Shown in pieces: positions 27,503-42,800 of a DNA stretch of 64,000 nucleotides. This stretch comes from Strix aluco (lineage: Eukaryota; Chordata; Aves; Strigiformes; Strigidae), in the NCBI RefSeq assembly GCF_031877795.1, contig NC_133939.1:8785698-8849697 (forward strand), read 5' to 3'. The notes under the pieces are model-generated. The model was not told the DNA's origin and made no database searches. It worked only from the letters and a program-made list of their open reading frames with translations. The position numbers and the translations under genes are program-made. Position 1 is the stretch's first letter, and each line of letters opens with the position of its first letter.

Positions 27503-27531
27503 ATAGTGGAGCTTACAATAAGGTCCACTAT
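27503..27531. repeat. Short hairpin with AGCTTACAA repeats, downstream of RBP1
   Basis: ATAGTGGA (27503-27510) pairs with TCCACTAT (27524-27531) around a 13-bp loop. The word GCTTACAA occurs three times between about 27473 and 27520. It lies roughly 100 bp past the likely RBP1 poly(A) signal. The role is unknown. Confidence 0.5.
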
Positions 27532-27630
27532 CTTGTTTTGCACTTAACAGTGCTGTTTTGGCATAGTCAAGAATTATGGTACACATACATGTATAGTGTT
27601 TAGTATCTTTAATTGGCATTTCTAAAAAGT

Positions 27631-27636
27631 TTTATT
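27631..27636 (-). terminator. RBP1: Probable RBP1 polyadenylation signal
   Basis: AATAAA on the minus strand (TTTATT on plus), 172 bp beyond the RBP1 stop codon. It is the first canonical hexamer downstream, and a TG-rich stretch (TGTATGTGTACC) follows about 40 bp later. The predicted 3' UTR is about 190 nt. Confidence 0.6.
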
Positions 27637-27807
27637 TGCAGTTATTTCTTTAAAATGATTTGTTAAAAAATTCTAATTTTACAGTTATAATGTGATCTTC
27701 ATTTCTGTGTTTGCTCTTGTCACTGATGATGTTCGTTACTAGCATTCAGAGATTTGGCGGTAAGTCTGAAAATTCTACTGTTCTTCACTTCTGTATCAGC
27801 AGTAGGC

Positions 27808-27861
27808 TCACTGTACCTTCTTAAAGATCTGCTTACACTTGACTCCACACACTCTTATTTC
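27808..27861 (-). CDS. RBP1: RBP1 coding exon 4 and stop
   Basis: 54 nt: 17 codons plus TGA (27810-27808), encoding [17 protein letters not shown]. The C-terminal CKQxFKKVQ is the vertebrate RBP1 ending. The 3' UTR continues to about 27610. Confidence 0.96.
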   Translation of the reverse strand, partial: EIRVCGVKCKQIFKKVQ

Positions 27862-30800
27862 CTAGGAAGAGAAAATAATTAAAAAACCCAACTTTTACAT
27901 AGGACCCATGCATTATACATTCATGTGTATGTTCAGTTTAATTTGAATCCACAAGTTTCTATCAAATTAGATTGTGTGGCTTATACATATTTTAGCCTAT
28001 TTTTAATCCTTAAAGAAACCAGCTGGTCTGGGTTTGTTTTCTGGTGAAAGGTGGAGTAAGAGAAGCTATTTTGGGATCTCAGATCTTAATGGGCCAAATA
28101 TGTTCCTGGTACATTATTCTCTATTTGCAGTGCGTGCAACTACTTAGGTCTTTGAAATGGGCATTCTCTGTTTTGGGCACCTAAGTTATTTGGGGATGGA
28201 TTTGAATAACTGGTTCTGAATCTGTGGATGACTAGTAGTTCAAACCTACAAAAGCCCACTCTAGCAACACAGTGGTCATGGCTAGAAAAGGACAGATAGT
28301 TGTGTACAAAAGATTTGATCTAGGTCTATAAATCACAGCACAGCAGTGAGTTTTGACTGAACTTGACCACACTGGATGCCTAATGCTGTCTGCTGCTCCT
28401 TTGCATTCCATAAGAGCTTTTCAAAAATCCCTACGTGCTAGTCATTGGATCATCGTGAATGGTGCATAAGCAGGTGCAATGATGCTTACATCTTTGGCAC
28501 TGATTTGTGAGGCCTACAGTTGTTTACCTAATCTCACTGAAGATGCAGTTTAATCTTCTCCATTACTGAAACTATTTAAGTTAGACCTGAGAAGTTCACA
28601 CAGTATGTGTGGGGATGTGCGGAGGTGCTGACTGGTTTTAGTGGAAGAAGTAAAAAGGGGTGGAACTTCTTAAGGGACATAAAGACAAAGGTTATGTATG
28701 ACCTGGCAGATGGGATGTACTTTCTATTTCAAAATAAGAGTTTTAATAAAGCTGTCAGAATATTCTGAGGAAACAGGAGGCAGAGTATCCTGGGAAGTTA
28801 TGCATATTTTCTTATAGGGGACTTTGATAAAATGACATACTTAGAAAACCTTACACTGAGTAAATAACGTATTGGTATATGTTGCTAGTCCCTAGTAAGA
28901 GAAGGTTCTTCATGATGAATTGATGAAACAAGCAGACAGATACAGTGATTTTAGTTAGGACGTGTTTTGTTCACTTCTGTATAGGTAACCCCGACGCAGG
29001 ACTGTGCAATAAGGGCTAAGAGATCTGCTGACAGTGACAAAAACCTACAGAGCAGAGGCAATCAATACAATAGAAAAGGACAATAAAACTCAAAAGGAAA
29101 TGGAGAATGGTCAAATAAGTCACTCACATAAAACAGAATCTAAGGAGGAAAAAGAACTATGAAGTACAGAACATAGAATGAAATGGAGAAAATAGGAGGC
29201 AATAAACTACTAAAGGATGTGGTACTACTCTCTACAGAACTGTGGAAAGAATTAAATTAACACTTGGCTCATTGTGTAAAGTTCAGTAGGATCATAAAGC
29301 TATCGAAGTATCAATTTTTTAGAGGTAACTTCCCATTGAATCAAAGGACTCTCAAGAGTACAGGACCCAGTAATCTCAGATGGTCAAAAATAAGATACTA
29401 AATGGGACTGTTTTACTGTATGTTTAATGGAGAGAGTTACATTAACAAGGATTCAGAGAAATAAAGAGGACATCTTTTGAAGTTCATGAAACATGAAGAG
29501 TGATAAAATTGAAATATTGGGGACTGGCCTCTAAAATACTTCATTACTTCCTTTGCATGAAGTGATTTTGTACTGACTGTTGTGTACATGAGAGACAGAT
29601 TGTGATAAATTGTACACGTGCCAATCAATGCATGGATGCCTGCATGAGCTGGCAGGTATGATACAGAACTCTTCACAGCCTTCTGAAAAAGCAGCCTCAG
29701 ATCAGTCAGTTTACCTTGGGGTACCTAAAGTGGCACTAAACACATATGTTTGAGCAACTGAGTCTGAATTTGACTTCTAAAATCAAACTCTTGACAGGGT
29801 CAAGTATAGAAAGTGGTCTGGCCTAGAGGTCCATGGCTAGGTTGTACGGCTAGAGCATGAACCAGAGTAAGGATAGCAGAAATTGGGGCTGAAGAAATTG
29901 GTGTTGCAGACAGGACATGGGAAGAGAGAATGACTGCAGAGCTAGCAAGGGACAGAAACCAGGATGCCAATACAGAGAAATCTAAGAGTAACTAGTGCTA
30001 TGGCTTCATATATGTGCAGATGAGTGCAGCAAGGTGTAAGTTGAACTTCTAGGCCGGACAATGTATGGCTAATTGCAACCTGTTTGATAGCATAGAATCT
30101 GAGAGGGCTGATGATTGGTGTCATGGCACCAACTGTTGTGAAGCTGGGAGATAGTGTGCAAATACTGTAGTGTGTCTGTGTATAGATAGAGGGAATATGT
30201 ATATACAGAAAATTCTGGAGTCTCCTTTTTATTGCTTCACCCCTACCTTCAGTGAGCCCACGACCTCAGCTATAAAGTGACCACTTACACAGTAACTTTC
30301 TACCTGTGTTATATCAAGTATGTAGTCCAGATGGTAAGATCTGTCATATACATTCCTTTCCCGAAGTGGTTTTTGGGACTTCCAGTACTTCCTGAAAATC
30401 GTGCTTAGTAATAAGGGATTTGGGGTACTTTTGCAAAGATTTCATAGCTCTGCTACTGATTTGAATATTTAGAGAACATCAGTTTAGACTGCTGAATGCT
30501 AATAGTACTGAACAGTGAACAGAAATGGAGGTTGGATTTTATTATCTCAGCAGAAAGACTGCCTTTTACTCACGTTGATGAGAGAGTAAGGATGCTATAA
30601 AGAGATATGTGAGAAAAGAATAGGCATCTTCTTTCAGGTCCTGTTAACTTAGAAAGATAAAAATGATGGTCTGAAAGAACATGAAATTTCAAAAACTTAA
30701 TTGCTGTTTTAATTCTCTAGGCTATAATGCAGTCTGGCCTGTAATTATTTTAAAAGAACAATGGTCTATTTTCCCCTTATGGCTTATTGTTGGATGCATA

Positions 30801-33800
30801 ATTTCACTAGCTCCCATACTGTGTATTTCACAGACTGTATGAAGGACATTGTTAAATGTTTTCCTCAGTGTAAACATTTCAAACTGGTATGTCTGGACAG
30901 ATAGCTAACACAGAAAGAGTACTGCTTTGAAATCAGGCAGTCTTTGTAAGGGACATAAAAGCATAATGGCTCCAAATGAAATTGTTGCTTTAGAAAAAAG
31001 TCAAATGCCATACCAATACATAATTATGTCAAAGTAAGCCAAGATAACATAGCACACAGCCTGCTGCGTTACATCTAACCATTTTAATAGAGTGGCATTT
31101 AAAACCGGTTACATGATCTTACCAGGTGCATTTCATCTCCTTCAATCCACTGAGTCCAACCACGACCTTCTTTTTCTCCATTCTGCACACAAAGAAGCTT
31201 ATCTCCATCCCAAGATACAGTGGTCTAACAAAATAGACATGTTCAGTGTTACTGTAGTATTCTCTGATATTATGATTAGTTTTCTTAAATTAAAACTTCT
31301 CTCTAATATAATAAATGATTAATGTATCTCATAAGAGGAATAATTGTAGAGTGTTGTAACAGGATAATTACAAAAGAAATGAGCTTAAATAGAAAGTTGC
31401 TGCCCAATTGCCTGTCAAAACCTGGAAGGATGAGATAAAGCTGTTTAAATGCAAGAAAAAATATCATAAAAATAATTGTGTAAGAGTGCACTTCTCTCTC
31501 CCTGTGGACAAATAGAGCAGCAGAATGGATGTGCAGCCTAACACTGTATTTGTAAAAGGAGCTGAAAACTTGAGATTCAGTTTGTTTTTCCACCATGGAA
31601 GGATTCCTCAGCTGTTCTACCTGAAAAAAGTACCCATCTACTGGCATCTATGGATGAACAAAGCTTTTAAATCCTGAGCTGTTTTTTCCCCATGTCTTAA
31701 TCTAGCTTCCGTCATCGAGCAGAGTGGTTTTGAAGTATCGGCAAATTGGTATCTTTGCCAGCATCCCACTTTGTATAACTGTAGCTGGAGAACTACTTGA
31801 GCCAGGACTGGCAGAATAAGGGTAAGGTGCTGCAGGATTCAGCATATCACTTTTGTGAATATTGATGCTGTCCTCAGTAGTTCAGCAGAACTTGATTCAA
31901 AAACTACTTAAATGTATGAGGGTGCATCCTACAGCTTGTTACTATGGTTAGCCTTTACTGACAATTTGCCTTTCACGTCTCCCTAAGATAAAGAGAAGCA
32001 ATACTCTGTAAAATATTTAATGAGGGAAGCGGAAGAGCAGTGACAATTTGTGCTCTATGAGGATACTTTAACATCAATATTAGCATATGGCTTTTAAACC
32101 AGCTTGTTTGAAGTGAATCTGAGGACTAAATATGGGATTACTGTCTACCTTGTAAAAGTCTTCAGTCACTGCCTGTATGAGTTGTCAAATGTGGAGAGAA
32201 GATGAATTCTGATCTATCATTAAAGGAAAACTTACTGCATCCATCCTGTGTAGTTTCTAAGAAAAGAAGTCAGCCTACATTTGTCATTCTGGGAACTAAA
32301 AGCAGTTCAACATTCAAGAACTACACAGCCCTATTTATTTAATTTGTGTATGTCACAAACAATTAATTCTTAAATGATAACCATGATAGCCACTATCTTT
32401 AAATGAGTACAGCCAGCAGTCTCCACCCCTGGGGAGCTTTAGACTAAACAAGCATGGAAAATGAATCACTAGAAAGAGTGCCAGCATAGCTAATCCTGGG
32501 CAAGGCATTGTTATTGATCCCATATAGTCTGTTTGCACCATATGGGGTCTCTGAAAGAGAAACTCATGTGTCCTTGCTAAAAATCTCTTGAATTTGGAAA
32601 ATGCATTCACAAATTATTCTGTTCACTCTTGTAAAATGATGTATTTAAACCAAGTAGTAGATCACATTTAAGAAAAGCCATATCCTTTTAATGTATAAAA
32701 TGCTAATGCAGGAAGGAACAGCACATTTGGGTAGAGCCATAGTAAATGTGGTCATCATAGTTTAAATCCTCTTCCATATCTGTTTTTAATCAGCAGACAT
32801 GCAGTTGGAGACAGAAGATAACAAATACTACTAGTAAAAGTGAAAAAAGTTTAATTTATAAGTTAACAAATTAAGATTTTCTGATGATTCTAAAAAATGA
32901 ATATATTAGAAAATGAACATTATTTCTACTGATGACTTGTAGATAGGAGGGATACTGTGGAATGAAGCCACTTGCTTAGTAACCGCACTTATTTTTGTCC
33001 ATTGAGTATTAGCTCAGCATAGTTTAATCATTAGACTAGCTTAACAGTTAAATTTTGAGGGTTTATATGTGAATTCAAAGGCAATATACCATGTAAGATC
33101 CAACTTTATTAGTACTACTAATGTTCAATGTCAATTGTGAAAGTTACTAGTCTTGATAATATTCACTAGTTTAGGACACTTGGGGGCAACTGAGAATGTT
33201 TGTAGCAGCACAAGGAAACATCTTTTTCAGTCTCTAAGGGAGATTGAAATTGTTTCATTTTAGAAAGCAACGCATTTTTTTCTCTGCCTCTCTTGTTTTT
33301 CCAGCCAAGATTAGATACTGCTTTTGGCAATTTGGTAATAACCAAAAAGAGTATAGTACCACATACAGTTAACCAAGCTGTTTTATCAGCCAATATTCTC
33401 GGTTATCATCCTCTGCCTTCCCTTTGAGAAATATAAATACTGAAAGGATATGAGTAAACCATACAGTTACTGCTTTTTGTATGTAGCTATTTTGCTATGA
33501 AGGTTATAAAGCACAGAATATATTGCAGGAGAACATAATGTCCTCTTCTTTGCTAGCAGGATCAACCACTTCATGACAGTAAGATTAATCAGTAGCATTT
33601 TTATCTTTTCTTTCTTTAGGTTAAACTGTAATGTCTCATATAATAAAGGACAAAACTCAACACAGATTGAAGCTCTTCCATTCCAAATATCTCTATTGAG
33701 ACACACACTGAGTATTAGCTGAGGTTGGAGTTGCCATGGCTGTTATATAAGCAGTGGTGTTGCTAATAGGCAAGATAAAGAAATGCTTTACTTTCTATGT

Positions 33801-36800
33801 AAAGCCACTTTTCTTAGAAAAATAGGCTTTTATAATTAACCATGTTTGCCACTATTTTGATTATAGCATGACCTAAGGTTTGCCTGATTACAGAGATGGA
33901 GCTACTGTCTCCTATCTGCAATGACTGAAAATCTTTGCCAGGGTTTGGGGAGCACTGCATCCCCGGGCAGACAGTTCCTATTCTTCATCTTCCTCCACAA
34001 GCAAGAGAAGTAGATAAACTTAGAGGACACTGGAAAGCAGCAGTCTCCTGATGGTAACAAAATGAACTAAATGAAAATATAGTATTTCTCTAAAACTGGA
34101 CTTCTGCCTTTTTGAGCATCTTGTACTACTTGTAGGATAAATAAAAGACTTCATTTATTCCTTTCAACTACATAGTACATAACATAAGCAAGCTTAAGTT
34201 TTGCTTACTTACATGACCATACTTAAACCTAAGACAAATACTTCTTAGATCAAATGCGTATAATTCTGTAGGAAACTTCAATAGAAAACAGATTAATGCG
34301 ATTAGTCAATAGTGTGATTAAAAATACTGAAAGAGCACAAGAAAAGTTAATGGAGTGAGATAAATAAGAGTGAGTCTTGCCTCAATTTAACTTTTCTCAA
34401 AAATTCTAACGAGCAGTATTGCACATCTTTTGGCTTATATACTCTTTTGTTCTTGAGGTGTAATAAATACAGAATGGAGCTCCTCTGGGAGGTGAAGAAG
34501 TCTTTGAAGCCTGAGAACACAAAAATGTTCAAATTTTCTTTAGTTGTGTGATGTGATTTCTGTAGTCCTACACTTTTTTGGTGTACTTAGATATTTTCCT
34601 TTTATTACTTGGCCATTCACATACTTTTGTTAGTGATTTAATCTCTGTGTTACGAAGATTTAAATACATGTGCATAGCAACACCATCTTCCTGAAAATTA
34701 AAGCTAGAAGAAATGATAATTAAAGTATTCTTGTTACTGTTTTCAGTTATGAGACAAGGTAGATTTAAATGACTATGTATTTGCATTTTCTCTAGTAGCA
34801 ACAACAGTAGTGAAGTATTGTAGAATTACAACAGATACTACTTCCACCTTCTAGTGGCAAGTCATACTGACACACAGCCAGAGATACTGACTTTTGTAAT
34901 TTACTGAAACAGTCATCAAACTATTTTATCAGAGAACTTTGCATTTCCCAGTGATGTCTAAATGCAAAAACGTTTCATGCTGGCTTTGCACAATGTTTCT
35001 CATTCCAATGTTGGCTATTCCTAGAGTGCTTGCTTGTGTCATATGCTCTGCAGTTGAAGATACATAATGCATTTTACACATGAATGAATGAAAATAACAT
35101 TTTTTTTTAAGTAGTCCATGAACATTTTTTGTTAATGCTACATAGATTTTTAACACATTGCATTTACAAATATGAATTGCAGCTACCATCTTTCATCAAA
35201 AATGTGATATTAATTTCTCATCTGTAGGAGAAACACAGCAGTACCAGTTCTATTTTTCTTCTACTTCCCTTCAGAGTGTTGTCTCTATATTATGGTGCAG
35301 CAAATGACTGCAATGCTCTAAAACTGCATGACACGCTCTGTGCTCCATCTCAGTCCAGTAACTCTCTGCTTATGAGAATGACCAGTCATTTTACAACTGT
35401 AATTATGATTTAAGAAGGATTAAACAATGGAAAGTAATTGTTTAGGTCAGATGACACAGGAGAACCCAATTTGAGCTGTGTCCTCTATTGTGTTTACAAA
35501 TAACATTGAAGAAAATATCCTAGAATTTTTGGTCAAACATAGTAATATATCCAACAAGGTATTTAACAGCTTCTCAAGATAAAGCATTTTCATCTGCACT
35601 AAGTATCAAAGTGATATAAAAATCTCTGGTAAGCAGTCTGCAGGGGAAATTTTCATCAAATGAGGTGTTAATGGAATAAATGAATGTTGATATCACTGAC
35701 AAAATCTAATGTAACTGTGAAGGGGCATTGTGCAATGTAGTCACTACCTATGACCTTCTGTGTAGGAGGCATGCTGCACACTGCTAACAGGAGGGCTACA
35801 ACCATGTTCAGAGTTTTCCATCTCTCCATCCTCTAACTCCTTTTATCTCATCAAATTGGCATCTGGCAGGTTGATGACAGACAGATAAACTACTGAGAAA
35901 AAAACAAGAAACTCAACAGAAAAATTAGTGGTAGGATTCTTGGACTTTATCTCAAGATACTGTTGCTGGACAAAGGCTATACATATTTAGCCACCCTGTA
36001 GCTAAGTTGAATGATAAAGTCTGTACCAACCTGTCCTTCCCTTACTAATTTCAGTTAACCCTGTAGAAGCACTTATAAATCTAACCTCCCATTTCATCAT
36101 TCCTGTTTTTAGCTGTGCATCAACAAACTCCCAAAGTTAACTCATAGGAAATGGTTGGTAGAACAATACAATTAATTTCTCAGCTGCTTGTGGGGCTGCA
36201 GATGTGATGTCTCATAATAGGCATCTATAGCTACAGGACTCTGAAACATATTCATGACATTACAGACTTGCTCAGGTTGTTATTGAAAGACAAGCTGGTT
36301 ATAATGCGGGCATTCTGTACCTGACTGATAAGCTTACTGAAGTTCACTGTAGTCAAAAGATGAGACACTTCCAAAAGCAGTATTTTGCTTCTGTGATTGT
36401 CAGCATCTCCATTGCTACCAAAGGAGCTTAGGATTGGATTGACAAATTTTAGATCAAAGGGTAAGCTGCTGTCAGATAGGATCAGATCTTAAATGTTCAA
36501 ATTCCTTATTTTGAATGCTTGCTCATAAGAGCAATGAAGGAAAGCAATGACTAGAGACATGCTCCAGGGAGTAGGAAAGTAAATGTGTCAAAGCTCCAGG
36601 CTATGCAGGTGACAATATGTGGGAGGAGTAGTAGAATCAATATTTCTGACAGTGCATACTGTTTTATTTCTTAGGAATGGTGGATTTTTTATTTCTTACT
36701 GAAATAAAATTGTATACAAATAATACAAAAATAGACTCGTGTATATCCTATGCCAGAAAAAAAGTAGAAAACAGCACATCCAATTCACTTTGTGCAAGAA

Positions 36801-39800
36801 TGAGAATTGATTCTGACACTTACTGTTTAAATTAATGTGTATAATTGATTTATCCTCTGTGTAATTTTAGCAAGATGCAACTGTACATAACACTAATGAT
36901 TTGTCATTTAAAATTGGATTTGGCAAGTCTGGTTCTCAGGTTTATAGCTGATTCTTTATGATTTCAGTTTCTGCATTCATAAATCTCTGAGCTTTTTAGG
37001 ATTCACAAAAAGCTGAAATGCTAAGCCCATCCAAAACCACCTCCACTACAAAGCTTCAGTATGTTAGCAGTGGTTTCGTGAATAACTAGCTCAAAGCTTC
37101 TGATTAGTCTCAGGTTTTAGATGTGAATCCAGCACTGCAAAATTTGAAGTTAATGACATCTTAAATTATATGGCAAAAGATTCTAGAGATCTCATTTGAT
37201 ATCACTCTGCAAATGTGCTGAGCGTATCACTTACATGTAATAAGCAGTAATGCCAAAAGAGCATGAGGTGTGAAACAAGGCAGAGAAAAGGAAACTTCCA
37301 CTTTACTGAGGCACAGAGACTGAATGAACCAGAGTTTTAGAGAGGCTGAGACAGACCCAAGAGTGGACCTCTGTTCTCTGGAGCTTCAGAGGGGTTGACT
37401 GGAGGACCGCTCTTCCTCACTTGTGGACAGCAGTTTGTAAAAGGTCAGAAGTAGCAACAGAAAACTACATAAAGACTACCTCCTTTCAATTAAACCCCCT
37501 CAAAAGTCAGAGATTATTCCAATGAGGAGCTGGGGAATTCACAGTACTGCAAAAAGAGAGGGCACTAGATTTGAGAAAAGACTACTACATACACACAGGC
37601 AATGACATACAAACACCTCCCAGCAACAGTCATTCTAGAACAAAGCTTGTTCCAACAAAGTATATGAGAAAATACTTCCAAGTCAAAAAGAAAAGGACAG
37701 CATTTGAAGAGGTAAAGAAACAAAATAGCTGAATTAGAGGGATCAAGTAAAGACATACTGCTGATCTTGCGTCTTTCTAGACAGGCAATTGATATGGAGT
37801 CTTCTCACCCTGTGGGGGATCCCTACTGAAATTCCAAGTATTGGAATATTGTTTGTTGGTTGTTGTTCTGGTAGCAAGTCTTCATTCCAGTACCTACTCT
37901 AAACTAGATTAACAGCTGTGAATTCCATTCGTGGAAGAGAGGAACCCTGCCTAAATAGTTAAATAAGCTTCATGAGCCATGTGATTTTATAACAGGGCTT
38001 TATTCTGACCTTGCAGCAATATAAACCAAATTATGTCCAGAACAACTAAACTTCATTGCATTTTTCCTGAATACAAAACTAGAGAGAAATCAGTTTCACA
38101 TTAGACATGTTTTTTATTTAAAACAGAGGCATGATCAGTTTCGAACAACTTCCCTCCTTTCACTAGGATACAGCACATGTAACTAGCACTGGTTTGTGTG
38201 ACAGGCTTGGTCAGGTGCCTATGAACAATCCTTATGTGGCTGTCTTAAACGTTAAATGACTATATATTTTCAGGAAGATATTTCATATGGTAAGATGTAT
38301 GATAGATCTGATGAGTGAATTCTACAACTCCCAAATCCCCCTCCCCCTAACCCATCCCAGCAAGTCTTCCAGTGATAGAACTGTAAACACCCATTTGATA
38401 ACTTATCCATGGTTATATTCTGCTTGTATTCTGTTTTGGTTAACTAAATGGTTAATATGTATGATTTCCCACTTCAATTTCAAATTCTTGCTGTTTTATC
38501 TATTTACCAGTCCCCGGTCATTGTAATTTCCTTATCTGCTTCAATGTAAGAAGGAAAGTACTACGCCAAAGAGCACAACAAGGCTCTGAATTACTGAAGC
38601 ATCCTTCACTTGCTTAGCCAAATATTCAATCTAACACAACTAAGGCTGTTTTCAGTTATACAAGAAATTCTGCTGTTCTATATTTAGAACATAGAATCTT
38701 CCTTGATTTTTTAAGCAGATCACTTGCCCTTAGTCTCTGTCAAAAGAGAGATTCATTCTGGAGAGTGTGAGCTAAAGCAATTCAGTCTCATTCAAATGCT
38801 TGAGCAGCAGAGAAAAATTATAATGCAAAAACTCTCTGACTTTAGCAGCAAAATTATTAGAAAAGTAAAAATTCTAGGGAAGTAATTTTTGCATCAGAGG
38901 TATCCCATTATCAATCTGCTTTGATTCACTGGGTGCAAAGACTTGGAACATGAAACTTCAGCCTTCGTTTCAGCCTTTAAGTTTTTTCATTTAACTTTTT
39001 TACAAACTTTTGACTGATGTACTGAGCAAATACACTGTGAAGGTACATAAGGCTAACTCTTCTTCTTAGTGTCAGATTCTGCCCTGTTCTTATGTATACT
39101 GGTACATATTTTGCATTGCAGAGGTTTCCTCGGCTTCGCTGTTTATTACTGATGGTGAAAAGGGAGGCAAAATTATCTGGTGATGAATGTACTTTTGGAG
39201 ATGCTTTTCAATCAGGTCTTGCCGCTTTTGTGCACAGTAAATTTTTTCCACAGTAAAGTTTATTTGCATGAAACAAGGTTTTATACTTAGTGGAACACCT
39301 GAGATGTTAATTAAATTAATCTCAACTAGAGGCTGTAGAATTTATCTTTAAACTGAGGAAAGTTCATGATGAGACTGGAGCTTCACTGAGAATGAAGATA
39401 TCAGGATCAAATACTCGGTTCAGGAAATACCAAAGCCATAGTTATCCACTTAACTAATTTCTATCTTGTACACTATATATCTGATAGATGTTGCCAATTA
39501 AAACCATGAACAAACTCTTTGAAGTAGTAGAAACTTTATCACACGGTCTGATTCAAACTTCACATCATATAAGAAATAATTTAATAATGTCTTTCTTAAG
39601 GGATGTCTTTCTACACCATCTAATGTGCACCCTGTAACATTTGCAAAGAATAAAAGATGCTCTTGAATATGTAAACTTTTATTTTACCTTTATAGTTCAC
39701 ACTGCCATTTAGGGTTTTTAACAACCCTAAATATTAAGTATGATTAAACTTGTAGAAACACATCTTTCACAAAATTTACAAACAAATAGAGAAACTCTTA

Positions 39801-42800
39801 TTTAACTATTATCTAGGAGATAAAATCTCTGGGGAAAAGCTCCAGGAGAAGCACAACAGCATTATGGGAACTAAGTGAATGCAGATGTCTTGTCTGCATT
39901 TCTTAAGAGACCAGGTTGTGCTGCAGGTTACTCCATACATGGTTTCAGCAATGCTTAGAATGCATTGAGTATCAACTGTCTTCTTGGAACTGCCTTGCAC
40001 TGTGATTAGTGATCTCTCCCATGTTGTCAGCTGTCCTAATCTTTGGTTCTACACAACAGAGAAATTGCATCTTTAACTAAACTAGCAGGACTTTTGAGTT
40101 TCTTGAGATTTCAAAGTAGCAAATTTTCACTTCCCATCAGAAACAAAGCCTTAAAGGAACTGATGTTATGAACTGCTGTTACCTATATCCCTTAAGAAAA
40201 CAGAATCACCTAAAAACGTGTTGTGTACAAGAAAGTGACTGTTTTGGACAGACTGCTAAGTTTTATCCAGCTCAATTAACTCACTGTTCCAGAAAGTTCA
40301 GATAGGCTTCCAGGAGTGACCAACTATAAAAATGAAAAAAATCCTAACTGAAATGAAGGAGGGGGCCTATACTATCACAGGAGTATCAATTCCTACTGTC
40401 AAACCTTCGACTTCTAAAATAAGTATCAGCAAAACTTTTTAGCCTTTACTCATCACAGACAGTATCGATTTGGAATTACTGTAGTTATACTCTACCCTGA
40501 CTGACTCAAAGACATGTTCTGCAACTGAAAGGTGAGCACAATTTCAGTGAATTATACACAACATCTAACCTATTCACTGTTCTAATATTATTTTTACTGA
40601 TATGTTAACTCTACTTAGATGATATATTCTTCATTAAAAGAAAAAAGTGATCTATACCTATTGGATGACTTATTTCTAAGGTTATGTTTGCTAGTCTCCT
40701 GATGATTGCTCTGCTATACAGATTAATGTTTAATGAGTAATTTGTCTTATCCATGTTACTTTGTACTTCTGATACATTGAGCTACTTGGATAAAACTTGC
40801 CCAGTGGTCTGCTCAGTCCACAACATAAATAACAATAATTGATTCACAATCTCTCCCATTAGACAGGTTGACTATTAACGATTTATGGCATGCAGTCTCA
40901 TAAGCTATAGATGAGAAAAGGAAACACCAAGAATGATATCCAACCTTTGCTTTTATGATAGTTTTTTTCATAACACCACTCAGGGAGTGGTCCAGTATCT
41001 CTTCTATCACTCCATGACCCTTCTCTGACAAGAGTCTTTCTGGACCATTGGAGTTATTTTGCTGCTTAACAACTGCAAGTGTTGCCTGACGTGGTTATCA
41101 GGTTTGGGCTGCAGTGGCTTCAGAAAGACAGCTTCTTGTACTGTTTTGCCTTTGGGAAAACTGAGGTCTCAAGTCAAAAAGAAATCTTTAATAAGAAAAT
41201 TAAACTATAAAGTATGATACATTGCTACAGGCAAATAGAGAACCAGTGATCAGTGACCAACTGTACAGCTGCAGTTGGTATCTGTTGTTGGAGGCCATAA
41301 AGGGACATGGATGATTTCTGAACGTTTTTGTGGAGTTTTATGTGCCCAAGTGATTCTTAACAAAACTAACAGGGTTAGTGACTACTCCTTGGGTTCTTTT
41401 GGAAAAGGCAAGAAGATACTGGTACTTTCTGCTTCCAATGCTGAGTGAGCATTTTGCACTAAACAGCCAATAGATAAAAGCAACCCTTGGAAGTAGGGTG
41501 AACTAGGTTCCACTCCAAATCAAATAGCTGTTGTAGTGACTAGAATAATCTTTAATTTCTTCTTTCTGGTTCAACAATTTGAATTCTTCCCTATCACTCA
41601 ATTTAGCAAAATAGCATTGAGAATTTTGGCCTGTTACAGACAATAAAATATTTAGAGTATTTGTCCGGTAATTAAGAGTTGTGTGTTAAATCTGTTCAGC
41701 ATTTCAAATGCAGGACTATGCAAGGGCCACATTTCCAGGTCCTCTGAATCTGATTTTTTAGTGCAGTGGTTGTCTGAACTCATTGCAGGCACATGCTAGA
41801 CAGCCTCAGAGCACAATTACTTCTTTCTGCCATGTAGAGAATGTGTTAGTCCTCCTTTAGATGGAGTTTAATGGTATTTAAGTAGATAAAGCTTAGATGG
41901 AGACAGTTCTGTATACACACAAACTAGTACTTCACCGACTCAAACACTGAGAACTTCAGACATTTTTAGCACTTGAGCAGATGTTTTGAACACTCCTATC
42001 TTTGATAGTGATTTAGCCACCTAAGTCTAAGTCTTGCTTTGGGCTCATAACTGTTCAGTGGACTTGGATCTCATCATCCTGATTAAGAGCCTTCCAGCAG
42101 TCAAAAATGCATTATGACATTGGGGCACTTTTCTATACAGAAATACACACTGCTTCCATGAATGTTGCATTCTGCACTCTATCATGCTTCTACCCTCTCT
42201 ATCAAGGAGTACAGAAGGATTAGTTGAGGCACTCACTAGTTCGCCATTCTTTTTTTCTCATCTTCGTGATCCTTCCCTTTCCTGCCATCACCCCAGCAAA
42301 AGCAATTCTGCATATCCTAGTGTAAGAGAATAGTATTGGTTTTAAATGGCCCTATTTAAATGGCCTATTAATTTCTCCTTTACAGTCCCTCCCAAGATAA
42401 TTTTCTTTTGCGTTAACAACTTCTTCACTGTAGGATATTGCAGGTGTCATGCTCTCAAACTAACAGGAAAGAACTTGGTATTCTCAAGTTTTTCCCCTGT
42501 TAATTGGTATTTATCAGCCATAAGTTAGAAAATATTGTCTCTCTGGCAAGCAAAAAGAGCTCATAAGGCAGAGTCCTCAGTGTTTGCTTATTGACTGCTG
42601 TAAGATTTGTTCCAGTAGGCTAATTAATGCATCTGCTCTAATGAATACACCCAGGAAGGAAAAGAGCACAGGAACAAGCACAAGAAAGAAAAGCTGCAAT
42701 TTCTAAGCACTTAGGCATTCTAATACATGGGGAATAGTGCCTGACCTTGCAATCAATGGATTTCCTTTACTGGGAAACATTACTCAGTGAAGAGATTCTG

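Larger units (their letters stand above)
8520..27600. other. RBP2-RBP1 intergenic region
   Basis: About 19 kb with no exon I can support. It holds a (GGAA)n microsatellite, one CR1 LINE, a MIR-like relic, poly-T tracts near 11970 and several small hairpins. Open reading frames of up to about 130 codons occur (for example 10404-10799 minus and 24113-24502 plus) but show no family motifs. Somewhat GC-richer patches at about 11090-11400 and 23320-23560 were not identified. Confidence 0.7.

Noticed and set aside
31303-31647. Minus-strand frame beginning MPVDGYFF, resembling the RBP1 N-terminus
   Set aside because: Similarity ends after four residues. The true RBP1 exon 1 is at 43873-43945 with full-length family identity.
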